Below are positions 6,635 through 13,733 of a stretch of 16,576 bases of DNA, piece by piece (position 1 is the stretch's first letter; every line of letters starts with the position of its first letter). The notes beneath the pieces were generated by a model. It searched no databases. It was not told the origin of the DNA and saw only the letters and a program-made list of their open reading frames with translations. Both the position numbers and the translations under genes were made by a program. This DNA comes from Caryophanales bacterium UBA5364 (GTDB lineage: Bacteria; Bacillota_I; Bacilli_A; RF39; UBA660), in assembly GCA_002410935.1 (NCBI GenBank), contig DHPM01000002.1, positions 33,074 to 49,649 of the forward strand, in the 5' to 3' direction.

Positions 6635-7525
6635 TTATTTAAACTTGTCTAAGATATTTGTAAAACATAATGGTAGTTCACTATCAAACTCCATATATTT
6701 CTTAGTTTTAGGATGAATAAATCCTAATTCTTTAGCATGTAAACATTGTCCAGTATCATCAATTAATTTTTTTCTTCCATAAGCTGGATCATTTACAATT
6801 GGAAACCCAATATAATTCATATGAACCCTTATTTGATGAGTCCTCCCTGTTTCTAGTTTTAATTCAATTAAGGTTGTCTCCTTGTATCTTTCTAAAACTC
6901 TAAAATGAGTAACCGCTGATTTTCCATTTTCAGCAATTACGGCCATTTTTTTGCGATTTTTAGGATCACGCCCAATTGGTGCATCAATCGTTCCAGTATC
7001 ATTATTAATGACACCCCATACTAATGCAACATAAACTCGATGGACTGTTTTTTTAGCTAATTGATCAGCTAAAAAGTCATGGGTATGATCATTTTTAGCA
7101 ACCATCAATAATCCTGTTGTGTAAGCATCTATTCGGTGGACAATCCCTGGTCTAAAGTCCCCATTATTTGAACTTAAAGAATTACTATAAGCCATTAAAC
7201 CATTAACTAAGGTACCACTATTATTACCAACAGCGGGATGAACAACAATACCATTATCTTTGTTAACGATTATGACATCACTATCTTCATAAACAATATC
7301 GAGTTCCATCTTTTCTGGTTTAATCTCAGTTTCTTCTTCAATATATTCAACAATAATTAAATCATTTTCTTTAACAATATATCCATTTTTAACACTTTCA
7401 TCATTGACTAAAACATCTCCACTTTTAATAATCTTTTGAACTCTATTACGACTAATATCCATTTTATCCATTAGATATTTATCGATTCTAATTCCTTGTT
7501 CGGATTCAGTTATTTGATATTCCAT
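6635..7525 (-). CDS. rluD: RluA/RluD-family RNA pseudouridine synthase
   Basis: The enzyme isomerises uridine to pseudouridine in ribosomal RNA. The 296 residues hold an N-terminal S4 RNA-binding domain (about 11-70: GIRIDKYL, SRNRVQKIIKSGDVLVN) and the pseudouridine synthase catalytic domain with GIVHRID (catalytic Asp133), DAPIGRD, and the RTHQIRVHM motif (228-236). The usual HRLDKDTSGL segment reads HRIDAYTTGL, so the common Lys after the catalytic Asp is Ala here. AAAGGAGG (7532-7539) lies six bases before the ATG. The start overlaps the end of lspA by 20 bases; the lspA-rluD (ylyB) pair is conserved in Firmicutes. Exact target uridines cannot be told from sequence, so the symbol is a family-level choice. 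Confidence 0.9.
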   Translation of the reverse strand: MEYQITESEQGIRIDKYLMDKMDISRNRVQKIIKSGDVLVNDESVKNGYIVKENDLIIVEYIEEETEIKPEKMELDIVYEDSDVIIVNKDNGIVVHPAVGNNSGTLVNGLMAYSNSLSSNNGDFRPGIVHRIDAYTTGLLMVAKNDHTHDFLADQLAKKTVHRVYVALVWGVINNDTGTIDAPIGRDPKNRKKMAVIAENGKSAVTHFRVLERYKETTLIELKLETGRTHQIRVHMNYIGFPIVNDPAYGRKKLIDDTGQCLHAKELGFIHPKTKKYMEFDSELPLCFTNILDKFK

Positions 7526-7973
7526 TCTTTTCCTCCTTTAATAGTTTTATAATAATTAAGAAAACAGAAATAACAATCAATGAATCAGCAAAATTAAAAA
7601 CAGGAAAGTTATAATTAATAATATTAAAATCTAAGTAATCAATAACATATCCCAATATTATCCTATCTAATAAATTACCAATAATACCTCCATATAATAA
7701 TCCATAACATATTATATCAAATCGTTTTAACTCTTGCTTTCTTATTAAAAGAAAATAGATGACAAAAAGCGATACAAAAGCTACAATAATTAAGAATATT
7801 CGACTACCCGTAAAAATACTCCAAGCTGCTCCATAATTTCTAACATGACTTAAATAAAAAAAATCTTTTATTATTTCGATTCCAGTATTAAGTGTAATAT
7901 TGTTAGTTATTATTATTTTTATTAGTTGATCAATTAAAATACATACGATACTAACGATTGTTATTTTTTTCAC
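7506..7973 (-). CDS. lspA: Lipoprotein signal peptidase (signal peptidase II)
   Basis: Integral membrane aspartyl protease that removes signal peptides from prolipoproteins after lipid attachment. The 155 residues have four hydrophobic helices and the family motifs: an N-terminal DQLIK (Asp15), VRNYGAAWSIF (44-54), GNLLDRI with catalytic Asp103, and FNFADSLI with catalytic Asp130. The start codon is GTG at 7973, preceded by TGAGGTGA. It ends with TGA, 20 bases inside rluD, so the two are co-transcribed and probably translationally coupled. A TGA stop at the normal LspA length argues that the organism uses the standard code. Confidence 0.96.
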   Translation of the reverse strand: MKKITIVSIVCILIDQLIKIIITNNITLNTGIEIIKDFFYLSHVRNYGAAWSIFTGSRIFLIIVAFVSLFVIYFLLIRKQELKRFDIICYGLLYGGIIGNLLDRIILGYVIDYLDFNIINYNFPVFNFADSLIVISVFLIIIKLLKEEKNGISNN

Positions 7974-7988
7974 AATATCACCTCATTA

Positions 7989-8017
7989 ATTATATCAAAT
8001 TATTAACCTTTTTACAA
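7989..8017 (-). promoter_or_regulatory. Promoter of lspA-rluD
   Basis: Minus-strand TTGTAA (8012-8017), 17-base spacer, TATAAT (7989-7994). It lies just after the terminator of the upstream hydrolase gene. Confidence 0.7.
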
Positions 8018-8020
8018 AAC

Positions 8021-8055
8021 TAAAAATGATATGAATAATTAATTCATATCATTTT
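8021..8055 (-). terminator. Terminator of the glucosaminidase gene
   Basis: A perfect 14-bp stem (8023-8036 with 8042-8055; core ATGATATGAAT) with a five-base loop, followed on the minus strand by U-rich sequence. It overlaps the stop codon of the 1171-residue protein. Confidence 0.85.
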
Positions 8056-11000
8056 ATTCAATAACAAGTTCTAATCTAAATCGTTTATTATTGTTTCGTT
8101 CGATTTTGGCTTTATATGTTAATCCATCTTTTTCATAAGTAGAGGTAGTATTTAAATCCTTAAATAAAATATCATATAGTTCACCATAGTCATCAATAGT
8201 ACCAGTTATGGTACGAAGATAAATAGCATATCTACCTTTTTCTAAATCACTTATATCAAAGCTAGTTTCATACCAAGCTTTTGCTTTAGAATATCCATCT
8301 GGTACTTTTAGTACAACGTTATAAGCGCTATTAGAAGTTGTTCCAACATTGATTCTTTTAACTCTTTCTAAGGTCTTAATATTTTCAATAATAAGTTCTC
8401 TTGTTACATTTTGCTTACTACCATAGTTTCCACCAATAGAATGAGAAACACCTCTTAAATTAAAGATGGAACCTTTAAAACTCATATCATAGAATTGATT
8501 ATACATATTATATAAAATTGATTGTGATTTAGATGAAATCAATCCATCATTACGAACAAATAATTCTAATGGTATATCACGACTATTATTATCACTTCTA
8601 AAATGGTAGCCACGACCATTTAGTGTTATTTTATTAGATATATCCTCTTTAAAATAAGTATTCTTTAATAGTTGTTTATTTTCATAATTACCAGTTCTAG
8701 CACGGACATAAACAGTATAATCACCAGCTTTAATATCCTCTAGATTGATACTTTTTTCAAACCAAGCATAACCATTATTATTTGTCGTAAATGGAACTTT
8801 CGTTAACCAACGATTTAAACCAATTATTTGAATTGAATTATCATACTGATTTTCTAAAACTAAATCATACTTTATATCGGTTTTATCTGTAATCGTAATT
8901 CCATTTACTTTTAAGAATCCACTAAAATCTAATAAATTTGTTTTATCATTAAACTTCAATGTTTGTAGATGCAATGCTCCATCCTTTTTTAGGTATTCTT
9001 TTTCTTCAACCGTTATAGTAACTGTTAGGGTTGTTTCTTGATCAACACTATCTTTTACTTTATAAGTAACAGAATAGTCACCTACTTCATTAGTATTAAC
9101 AATACCTTCATAAGTAATCGATGAAGTTAAATCACCATCTTCTTTATCAGTTGCGGTTACACCACTCAATAAATCAATACTATCAAATTGAGTAATTGTT
9201 TTATTAGTTGCATTTATAATAGGACTTTCATTAGCAATAACTTTGATGATTCGGTCAGCTGTTGTTGTTAGTCCAAATTTATTAGTTACAGAATAAGTTA
9301 ATGTATATTCACCAACTTTGTTAGTATCAACCGTACCAGTATAAGTTATGTCACTTAGTTCATCCATGTTAGCATCAATTACTTCTACTCCTGTATTAGG
9401 ATCAAATGAAGTATATTGTGGAATACTAACTTCTGTAAACTTAATAATTGGTGCTTCAGGATCTAATACTTCTAATGTAACTTCCTTAGTAACATTAAAA
9501 TTTGACTTATCTTTTACGGTATAGATTAAAGGATAAATACCCTTATTATTATAATCAACTTGACTGTCGTCATAACCTATATCGGATGTTAGATTACCAT
9601 CTTCATAGTCAATAGCTACAGCATTACTAATAATAGTACTAGTAACTTCTGAAGCTGTATCATCTAATTTAATTTGAATGTTAGAGGCAGTTATTTCTGG
9701 CTGATTGTTTTGAACATATAAGTTTGATTCTTCGATATACCCATAACTATTTTCAAAAGTGTAATATGCACTATTTAGGATGTTTTGGTTTTCATCTAGT
9801 CCATAATCAGTATGTATTTTATAAAAGCCATTACCATGTTCATCATATACCTTATCAGTTACGATATAAGGTATATTAGGAATTGGTGCATTAAGCTTAT
9901 AATTTTTAGTGTGATAAATAATTGAACTAGATGTACTAGGATTTTTATAAACAGGTACGATAGCATTTCCTAATTTAATACCTAAAGTATTGTAATAGTT
10001 ATCTAATCGACCATAATCCCCATCGATTCCATAGTCATCACGAGCATGTTGTTCACCAGAATAAGGATTAGATGCATACCATCTATTAATACCACTGCCC
10101 TTATTTCCTTGATGACCTCCGGCAAATTTATATGAATTAGGATTTAAGTAACCATCTGGTTTACCTAAAGCTAGAGCATAATCCATAATTGAAGCTTCTA
10201 TGGTTTCATATTTTATAGCCTTTAAAACAGGATTATCATCAGCAGCCCCCATCCCAAATAAATTGTTTTTATAAAAGGCAATGTGACTTTGACCGCTTGC
10301 AGATTCTGTTAAGGCTGATGCAAATGTTTGTAAAGCATTAATTCCATAAGTATTTTGACTATTGATAAAAGCATGGCCCATACCATACATTTGGGATAAC
10401 CCAGTTCGGTCTTTTCCTTCTATCCAATAAGCTATTGTTTTCTTTTTATCATTAACATATGTACCGACATAACTCTCAGGGTTAGTTGGCAAAGCAGTAA
10501 ACCCTTTTTGTCTAATCTTACCATCAAAAGTTTCTTCTGTATAAGCCGTTTTTGATCTGGTTGGTAAATACATAAAGTAATTGAAATATGGAGTATCTTT
10601 ATTAATTGAATTATTATAATTACCACTTCTATAGTCATCTAACATTGTCATAATATTAGTATAAAAGTAATTACCATCAAAACTGTAATAATTAACATCT
10701 TTCTTTAAATAGTATGTCCTCACTCCAGGGCTATCATATCTAAATGGTGCTGTTCCTAATGATATAATACTGTCACCCCACGATAACTTAGTATCGATAT
10801 AATGACTAATCAAATTATTTGAAACTTTGTAATAAGTATTAATATTTAACTTATTTTCTAGTTCTTTCGTCCAAGTTTCACCAGCACTAGCAATATATCC
10901 CCCCTCAGTACCATGTTTTATTTTGTACCATGTATAGCCACCTTTACCATTCTTTATTGTTTCTGATGGATAATATTCATGCTCTGTACCATGTTTAACT

Positions 11001-11569
11001 CCACCTATTATATTATTAACACTATTATCAGGTGCGCTTCTTACATTTATAACTTCTGTTGCTGTAATTAACAACTTAGGAGTAATAAACTTAGATAGTG
11101 GAACTATTTCTACTTGATTACTTCTAGCATAACCAGTATAACCACTAATCATTAGTTTAACTGCTTTATGTTGACTATCATAACCCATAAAAGCAGCATC
11201 AACGCCCCATTGACCATGGACGTAGGTATCATAGTAATCACTACCGGTGTTGTTTTCATATGTAATATATTCTGCTTTATCATAAAGTCTAGTTGTAACA
11301 TCTCCCCTAGCCATATTAACTAATGCATATTTAGCATTGATTATTTTAGTACCTTGTTTGATAATGGCAACTGCTGATTCAGTTGATTCGTAATTATTCA
11401 TTGCGGTATAAGCTTCACTATATGTTGCATAACACTTTAATCTTACATCATTATCAGCATAAGCAACGGCGACTTCATATGGGCAATCTTCGGCATATAT
11501 AGGCATATATGGGATAAAAGAAATCATAAGAATTAATACAGTTAAAAATATATTGAACATTTTCTTCAT
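8054..11569 (-). CDS. Secreted multidomain glucosaminidase-type peptidoglycan hydrolase
   Basis: The 1171-residue protein is exported and probably cleaves peptidoglycan glycan strands. A signal peptide (1-26, MKKMFNIFLTVLILMISF, cut near YAED) leads into an N-terminal domain. An SH3-like segment follows at about 164-228 (INVRSAP, WYKIKHG, GGYIAS). The glucosaminidase domain is at about 395-530, with ALTESASGQS carrying the probable catalytic Glu422, then KNNLFGMGA. A second SH3-like region (about 537-619) precedes three Ig-like DUF5011 repeats (about 623-858). Two copies of an unnamed domain (about 864-1006 and 1025-1170) end the protein. There is no LPXTG or C-terminal membrane helix, so retention must be by non-covalent wall binding. 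GAGGGG precedes the ATG. The gene stands alone between its own promoter and terminator. Likely role: wall remodelling or daughter-cell separation. Confidence 0.9.
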   Translation of the reverse strand: MKKMFNIFLTVLILMISFIPYMPIYAEDCPYEVAVAYADNDVRLKCYATYSEAYTAMNNYESTESAVAIIKQGTKIINAKYALVNMARGDVTTRLYDKAEYITYENNTGSDYYDTYVHGQWGVDAAFMGYDSQHKAVKLMISGYTGYARSNQVEIVPLSKFITPKLLITATEVINVRSAPDNSVNNIIGGVKHGTEHEYYPSETIKNGKGGYTWYKIKHGTEGGYIASAGETWTKELENKLNINTYYKVSNNLISHYIDTKLSWGDSIISLGTAPFRYDSPGVRTYYLKKDVNYYSFDGNYFYTNIMTMLDDYRSGNYNNSINKDTPYFNYFMYLPTRSKTAYTEETFDGKIRQKGFTALPTNPESYVGTYVNDKKKTIAYWIEGKDRTGLSQMYGMGHAFINSQNTYGINALQTFASALTESASGQSHIAFYKNNLFGMGAADDNPVLKAIKYETIEASIMDYALALGKPDGYLNPNSYKFAGGHQGNKGSGINRWYASNPYSGEQHARDDYGIDGDYGRLDNYYNTLGIKLGNAIVPVYKNPSTSSSIIYHTKNYKLNAPIPNIPYIVTDKVYDEHGNGFYKIHTDYGLDENQNILNSAYYTFENSYGYIEESNLYVQNNQPEITASNIQIKLDDTASEVTSTIISNAVAIDYEDGNLTSDIGYDDSQVDYNNKGIYPLIYTVKDKSNFNVTKEVTLEVLDPEAPIIKFTEVSIPQYTSFDPNTGVEVIDANMDELSDITYTGTVDTNKVGEYTLTYSVTNKFGLTTTADRIIKVIANESPIINATNKTITQFDSIDLLSGVTATDKEDGDLTSSITYEGIVNTNEVGDYSVTYKVKDSVDQETTLTVTITVEEKEYLKKDGALHLQTLKFNDKTNLLDFSGFLKVNGITITDKTDIKYDLVLENQYDNSIQIIGLNRWLTKVPFTTNNNGYAWFEKSINLEDIKAGDYTVYVRARTGNYENKQLLKNTYFKEDISNKITLNGRGYHFRSDNNSRDIPLELFVRNDGLISSKSQSILYNMYNQFYDMSFKGSIFNLRGVSHSIGGNYGSKQNVTRELIIENIKTLERVKRINVGTTSNSAYNVVLKVPDGYSKAKAWYETSFDISDLEKGRYAIYLRTITGTIDDYGELYDILFKDLNTTSTYEKDGLTYKAKIERNNNKRFRLELVIE
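8060..8980 (-). repeat. Duplicated C-terminal domain of the wall hydrolase
   Basis: Within the protein, residues about 864-1006 and 1025-1170 are diverged copies. AWFEKSINLEDIKAGDY (935-951) aligns with AWYETSFDISDLEKGRY (1098-1114), and both continue YVRARTG or YLRTITG. Both copies end in a short beta motif, LELFV (1001-1005) and LELVI (1166-1170). The offset is about 163-165 residues. They are probably beta-sandwich wall-binding modules, but I know no family name for them. Confidence 0.75.
8996..9703 (-). repeat. Three tandem DUF5011-type Ig-like repeats
   Basis: Residues about 623-858 hold three units of roughly 75-80 residues. Each shows the pattern of an acidic D-x-E-D-G-x-L type turn (DYEDGNLTS; DKEDGDLTS; the middle unit is degenerate), then G-x-Y-x-L/V-x-Y-x-V (KGIYPLIYTVKD, VGEYTLTYSVTN, VGDYSVTYKVKD). 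Such repeats usually act as rigid spacers on Gram-positive surface proteins. Confidence 0.85.
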
Positions 11570-11594
11570 TTTATCCCCTCACTTCTATATTAAA

Positions 11595-11603
11595 ATTATA
11601 GCA
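11595..11603 (-). promoter_or_regulatory. Extended -10 promoter of the glucosaminidase gene
   Basis: Minus-strand TGCTATAAT: the -10 hexamer is 11595-11600 and the TG extension is at 11602-11603. The -35 region 17 bases upstream (TAGCAA) is poor. The -10 box lies inside one arm of a palindrome. Confidence 0.55.
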
Positions 11604-11625
11604 AATTTCAAGAGTTTTTGCTATA
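11597..11625. promoter_or_regulatory. Perfect inverted repeat over the glucosaminidase promoter, candidate operator
   Basis: TATAGCAAA (11597-11605) and TTTGCTATA (11617-11625) are exact reverse complements separated by 11 bases. The left arm covers the extended -10 of the minus-strand gene. The arm spacing suits a dimeric regulator; no regulator is identified. Confidence 0.45.
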
Positions 11626-11655
11626 TTTTTCAAGCAATTTGTCGTTTATTGACAC

Positions 11656-11688
11656 AAAAAAAGGAAACCGTAGCACTACGAGTTTCCT
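11656..11688 (-). terminator. Strong orphan Rho-independent terminator
   Basis: On the minus strand AGGAAAC and CGTA pair with TACG and GTTTCCT (arms 11662-11672 and 11677-11688, loop GCAC complement, one bulged base at 11681), followed by seven U (complement of 11656-11662). No annotated minus-strand gene ends here. It either closes a short RNA starting near 11710 or shields the hydrolase promoter from antisense read-through. Confidence 0.75.
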
Positions 11689-11710
11689 ATGTATTAATTT
11701 TTATTAATAC
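11656..11710 (-). ncRNA. Candidate small RNA of about 55 bases
   Basis: Two stem-loops follow each other on the minus strand: a perfect 8-bp stem with a four-base loop (11703-11710 with 11691-11698, GTATTAAT/ATTAATAC), then the terminator hairpin with its U tail. A minus-strand TATAAT at 11717-11722 would place the start at about 11710, the first base of stem one. The -35 match (TTGTAA at 11742-11747) has a 19-base spacer, longer than ideal. No RNA family is recognised. An alternative is that only an insulating terminator exists. Confidence 0.3.
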
Positions 11711-11751
11711 ACTAATATTATATGTGAAACGATATATAATATTACAAAATA

Positions 11752-11779
11752 TTGACTTTTTTATAAAAAGTGTTAAAAT
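11752..11779 (+). promoter_or_regulatory. Promoter of the PgsA-like gene
   Basis: TTGACT (11752-11757), 16-base spacer, TAAAAT (11774-11779) with TGT immediately before the hexamer. A start site near 11786 would leave a very short leader before the AAGGGGG ribosome binding site. Confidence 0.75.
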
Positions 11780-11802
11780 ATAAAGCATTAAAGGGGGATA
11801 TT

Positions 11803-12624
11803 ATGAAAAAGGAAGAAACAAAAATAGCAAATAAAGAAATGTGGCAAAAGGTTAAAGTTGATCTTAAAGGTTGTATTAATGATTTAAAGCACAAGGAAAC
11901 AAGAAAAAAGCAAATACCTAACTTACTTACAGCATCTAGAATGTTTGCTCCACTCTTCATCGCTCCTGCTGCTTTAAGTGGTAACTTTCTATTAGCCGGG
12001 GTATTAACAGCAGGATTTGCAGCTACTGATGCTGTGGATGGACACTTTGCTAGAAAGTATAATGCTATTAGTGAATTTGGTAAAGACTTAGATCCATTCT
12101 GTGATAAAATATTTGCGGGTGGTTTAATCGTACCATTAGTATTTATTTATCCTAGTTTATTAGTTAATTTAGGATTAGAAGCGGTTATTAGTAAAATTAA
12201 TTATACTTCTAAGGTAAAAGGTAATATTCCTCGTACTAATATGTTTGGTAAAGTTAAAACGGCTTCACTATCACTTTTATTAGTAGCTGGTTATTTAGCT
12301 AACTCAATCTCTATACCAAGTTTCGTTATTCCTGGTTTAATGGGAGTAACAACCGTCTTACAAGTAATCACAGCTAGTAGTTATTATAAAAAATATAAAA
12401 AAGTAGAAGAACAAAAAAAAAGATTATCGAACTCACATAAAAGTGTTATTAAAGAAGAGGAAAAGGAATTAGACCATAGTAAAGTAATCGATAATAAGTT
12501 AACTAATAATCAAGTTGATATTAACTTTTTAAAAGATTGTAAAGAAGAAATCAACCGATTATCTAATGATGAATTAGTTAAGGATGAAAATAAAAAAGTG
12601 CTTACTAAGCACAAAAATAAATAA
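11803..12624 (+). CDS. pgsA: CDP-alcohol phosphatidyltransferase (PgsA-like)
   Basis: Membrane enzyme that moves a phosphatidyl group from CDP-diacylglycerol to an alcohol, probably glycerol-3-phosphate in phosphatidylglycerol synthesis. The complete family motif D-x2-DG-x2-AR-x8-G-x3-D-x3-D is present at residues 76-101 (DAVDGHFARKYNAISEFG followed by Asp97 and Asp101). The PNLLTASRMFAP opening (39-50) and FGKVKTASLSLLL (148-160) are typical of PgsA. The 273 residues exceed the usual length of about 190. There is a hydrophilic N-terminal lead of about 35 residues and a charged C-terminal tail (about 195-273) of Lys- and Glu-rich sequence, likely cytoplasmic. The ATG at 11803 follows GGGGG with five bases between. 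It stands alone and converges with zero gap on the ASCH gene. The exact alcohol substrate is inferred, not shown. Confidence 0.85.
   Translation: MKKEETKIANKEMWQKVKVDLKGCINDLKHKETRKKQIPNLLTASRMFAPLFIAPAALSGNFLLAGVLTAGFAATDAVDGHFARKYNAISEFGKDLDPFCDKIFAGGLIVPLVFIYPSLLVNLGLEAVISKINYTSKVKGNIPRTNMFGKVKTASLSLLLVAGYLANSISIPSFVIPGLMGVTTVLQVITASSYYKKYKKVEEQKKRLSNSHKSVIKEEEKELDHSKVIDNKLTNNQVDINFLKDCKEEINRLSNDELVKDENKKVLTKHKNK
12592..12612 (-). terminator. Terminator of the HAD-ASCH operon, inside the PgsA-like coding region
   Basis: On the minus strand GTGCTT pairs with AAGCAC (12607-12612 with 12598-12603, three-base loop), followed by six U (12592-12597). It lies 13 bases past the ASCH stop, within the last codons of the opposing gene. 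Confidence 0.72.
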
Positions 12625-12993
12625 TTATTTTAAATCGTATTCCCATAGACTTAATTTACCATTAAGGTATATTTTATCTACGATGATGGGATTAGTTAAT
12701 TTCCAAGCATAACCAACAAAATCTTTGGTCAAACCATAGATTAGTTGGTTTTTTTGTTTTAAATCATCAGTTACTTTTAAGCAATCTTCTAATACGACTT
12801 TGCCAATAATACAACCAATTGGGAATTCAATTCCAAGACTATTAAACATTAGTAATTCGTTTTTATCATATGTTTTACCAGCATGAATTAATAGTTCACC
12901 ACGATAATTTGTTTTCCAACTACGATATTCAAACTTTTTATAACCGTAAACAATCAATGAAGCCCAGGGTTGTCTAATTGTTACTACTTTCAT
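12625..12993 (-). CDS. ASCH domain protein
   Basis: The 122-residue protein is a single ASCH domain, a small beta-barrel related to PUA domains and thought to bind RNA or modified nucleosides. The signature is clear: VVTIRQPWASLIVYGYKK (3-20), FEYRSWKTNYRGELLIHAGK (22-41), then IGCIIGKVVLEDC (58-70) and WEYDL at the end. Some ASCH proteins are amidohydrolases on acetylated nucleosides or ribonucleases, so the role stays open. Its ATG overlaps the end of the HAD gene by 20 bases, and I see no convincing Shine-Dalgarno, so translation is probably coupled. The stop codon abuts the stop of the convergent PgsA-like gene. Confidence 0.88.
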   Translation of the reverse strand: MKVVTIRQPWASLIVYGYKKFEYRSWKTNYRGELLIHAGKTYDKNELLMFNSLGIEFPIGCIIGKVVLEDCLKVTDDLKQKNQLIYGLTKDFVGYAWKLTNPIIVDKIYLNGKLSLWEYDLK

Positions 12994-13672
12994 CTACAAT
13001 ATCTATTAAATCTTTAAAAGATTCAACTACTCCTTCAGCATATTCTTTTATTTTCTCTATTCCATCACTAACAACATATCCATGATATTCTTTGATCATA
13101 TCTAAGTCATTAATATTGTCCCCAATAGTATAAATATCATCACTGTTTATTTTAGTTAACTTAACTAATTCCTTAATACCATTTGCTTTATTAACCACTT
13201 TATTAGTTATATTAATCCAATTTTCACTTAAATAGCCATGAACACTAGGATAATTAGATGTTATTGTATTTAAAGTTTCTAGCGCTTTATCGTAGTCATT
13301 ATATTGACTTATAATAGCATTAGCCATACTACTAGTATCCGTAACATAGTTAAGAGAATCATCAATATAAATATTATGATTATTGGTATCCTTATTTAAA
13401 AAATCAAAAATAGATTTTACAATATCATCATCAATATTTTGGCGATAAATACAGGTATCAGTTTTATCAAATATAACACCACCATCATTACATATTAAGT
13501 ATGAGTAATCAATGTTATAACCACTAATATCTTTTTTTAAATGAGTTAGATTTCTACCAGTTGCGATAATAAACATATTCCCTTTACTTACAAATTTATT
13601 TATTAATCTAATATTTTCTAAATACTCATTTGTAAAGAAAGTACAATCAAAATCACTAATTATTATTTTCAT
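12974..13672 (-). CDS. HAD-superfamily (Cof-type, IIB) phosphatase
   Basis: The 232-residue cytoplasmic hydrolase belongs to the Cof-like HAD branch that dephosphorylates sugar phosphates and nucleotides. All four HAD motifs are present. Motif I is DFDCT with Asp7 and Asp9, motif II is IIATGR (Thr38), motif III is Lys162 in NKANGIKEL, and motif IV is IGDNINDLDM with Asp185 and Asp189. The position after the second Asp is Cys10 rather than the usual Gly. The IIB cap lies between about 75 and 160. The protein is slightly shorter than the usual 260-270 residues. GAGGTGAT precedes the ATG by three bases. It is the first gene of a two-gene unit with the ASCH gene; the substrate is unknown. Confidence 0.9.
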   Translation of the reverse strand: MKIIISDFDCTFFTNEYLENIRLINKFVSKGNMFIIATGRNLTHLKKDISGYNIDYSYLICNDGGVIFDKTDTCIYRQNIDDDIVKSIFDFLNKDTNNHNIYIDDSLNYVTDTSSMANAIISQYNDYDKALETLNTITSNYPSVHGYLSENWINITNKVVNKANGIKELVKLTKINSDDIYTIGDNINDLDMIKEYHGYVVSDGIEKIKEYAEGVVESFKDLIDIVDESSNN

Positions 13673-13687
13673 CTTATCACCTCTTAT

Positions 13688-13696
13688 ATTATACCA
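13688..13696 (-). promoter_or_regulatory. Extended -10 promoter of HAD-ASCH
   Basis: Minus-strand TGGTATAAT (hexamer 13688-13693, TG at 13695-13696) lies just before the GAGGTGAT ribosome binding site. No good -35 is seen. The leader would be very short. Confidence 0.6.
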
Positions 13697-13708
13697 TATC
13701 TGGATATT

Positions 13709-13733
13709 AAAAAAACCCCATAGGGGCTTTTTT
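13709..13733 (-). terminator. Terminator of the 50-residue protein gene (and perhaps recD2)
   Basis: CCCC (13716-13719) pairs with GGGG (13723-13726) around a three-base loop; A7 (13709-13715) and T6 (13728-13733) extend the stem with one bulged C. The minus strand ends in seven U. The hairpin begins at the stop codon of the small gene. Confidence 0.85.

Noticed and set aside
8054..8120. Sortase anchor at the C-terminus of the glucosaminidase
   Set aside because: The protein ends in RLELVIE with no LPXTG motif, hydrophobic helix or basic tail.
10432..10638. Minus-strand frame of 68 codons inside the glucosaminidase gene
   Set aside because: Other-frame shadow of the large real frame.
11553..11783. 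Plus-strand frame of 76 codons in the divergent intergenic region
   Set aside because: It spans the hydrolase start, the palindrome and the terminator hairpin, and has no ribosome binding site.
11742..11960. Minus-strand frame of 72 codons opposite the start of the PgsA-like gene
   Set aside because: Antisense shadow; overlaps a strong promoter and a conserved coding start.
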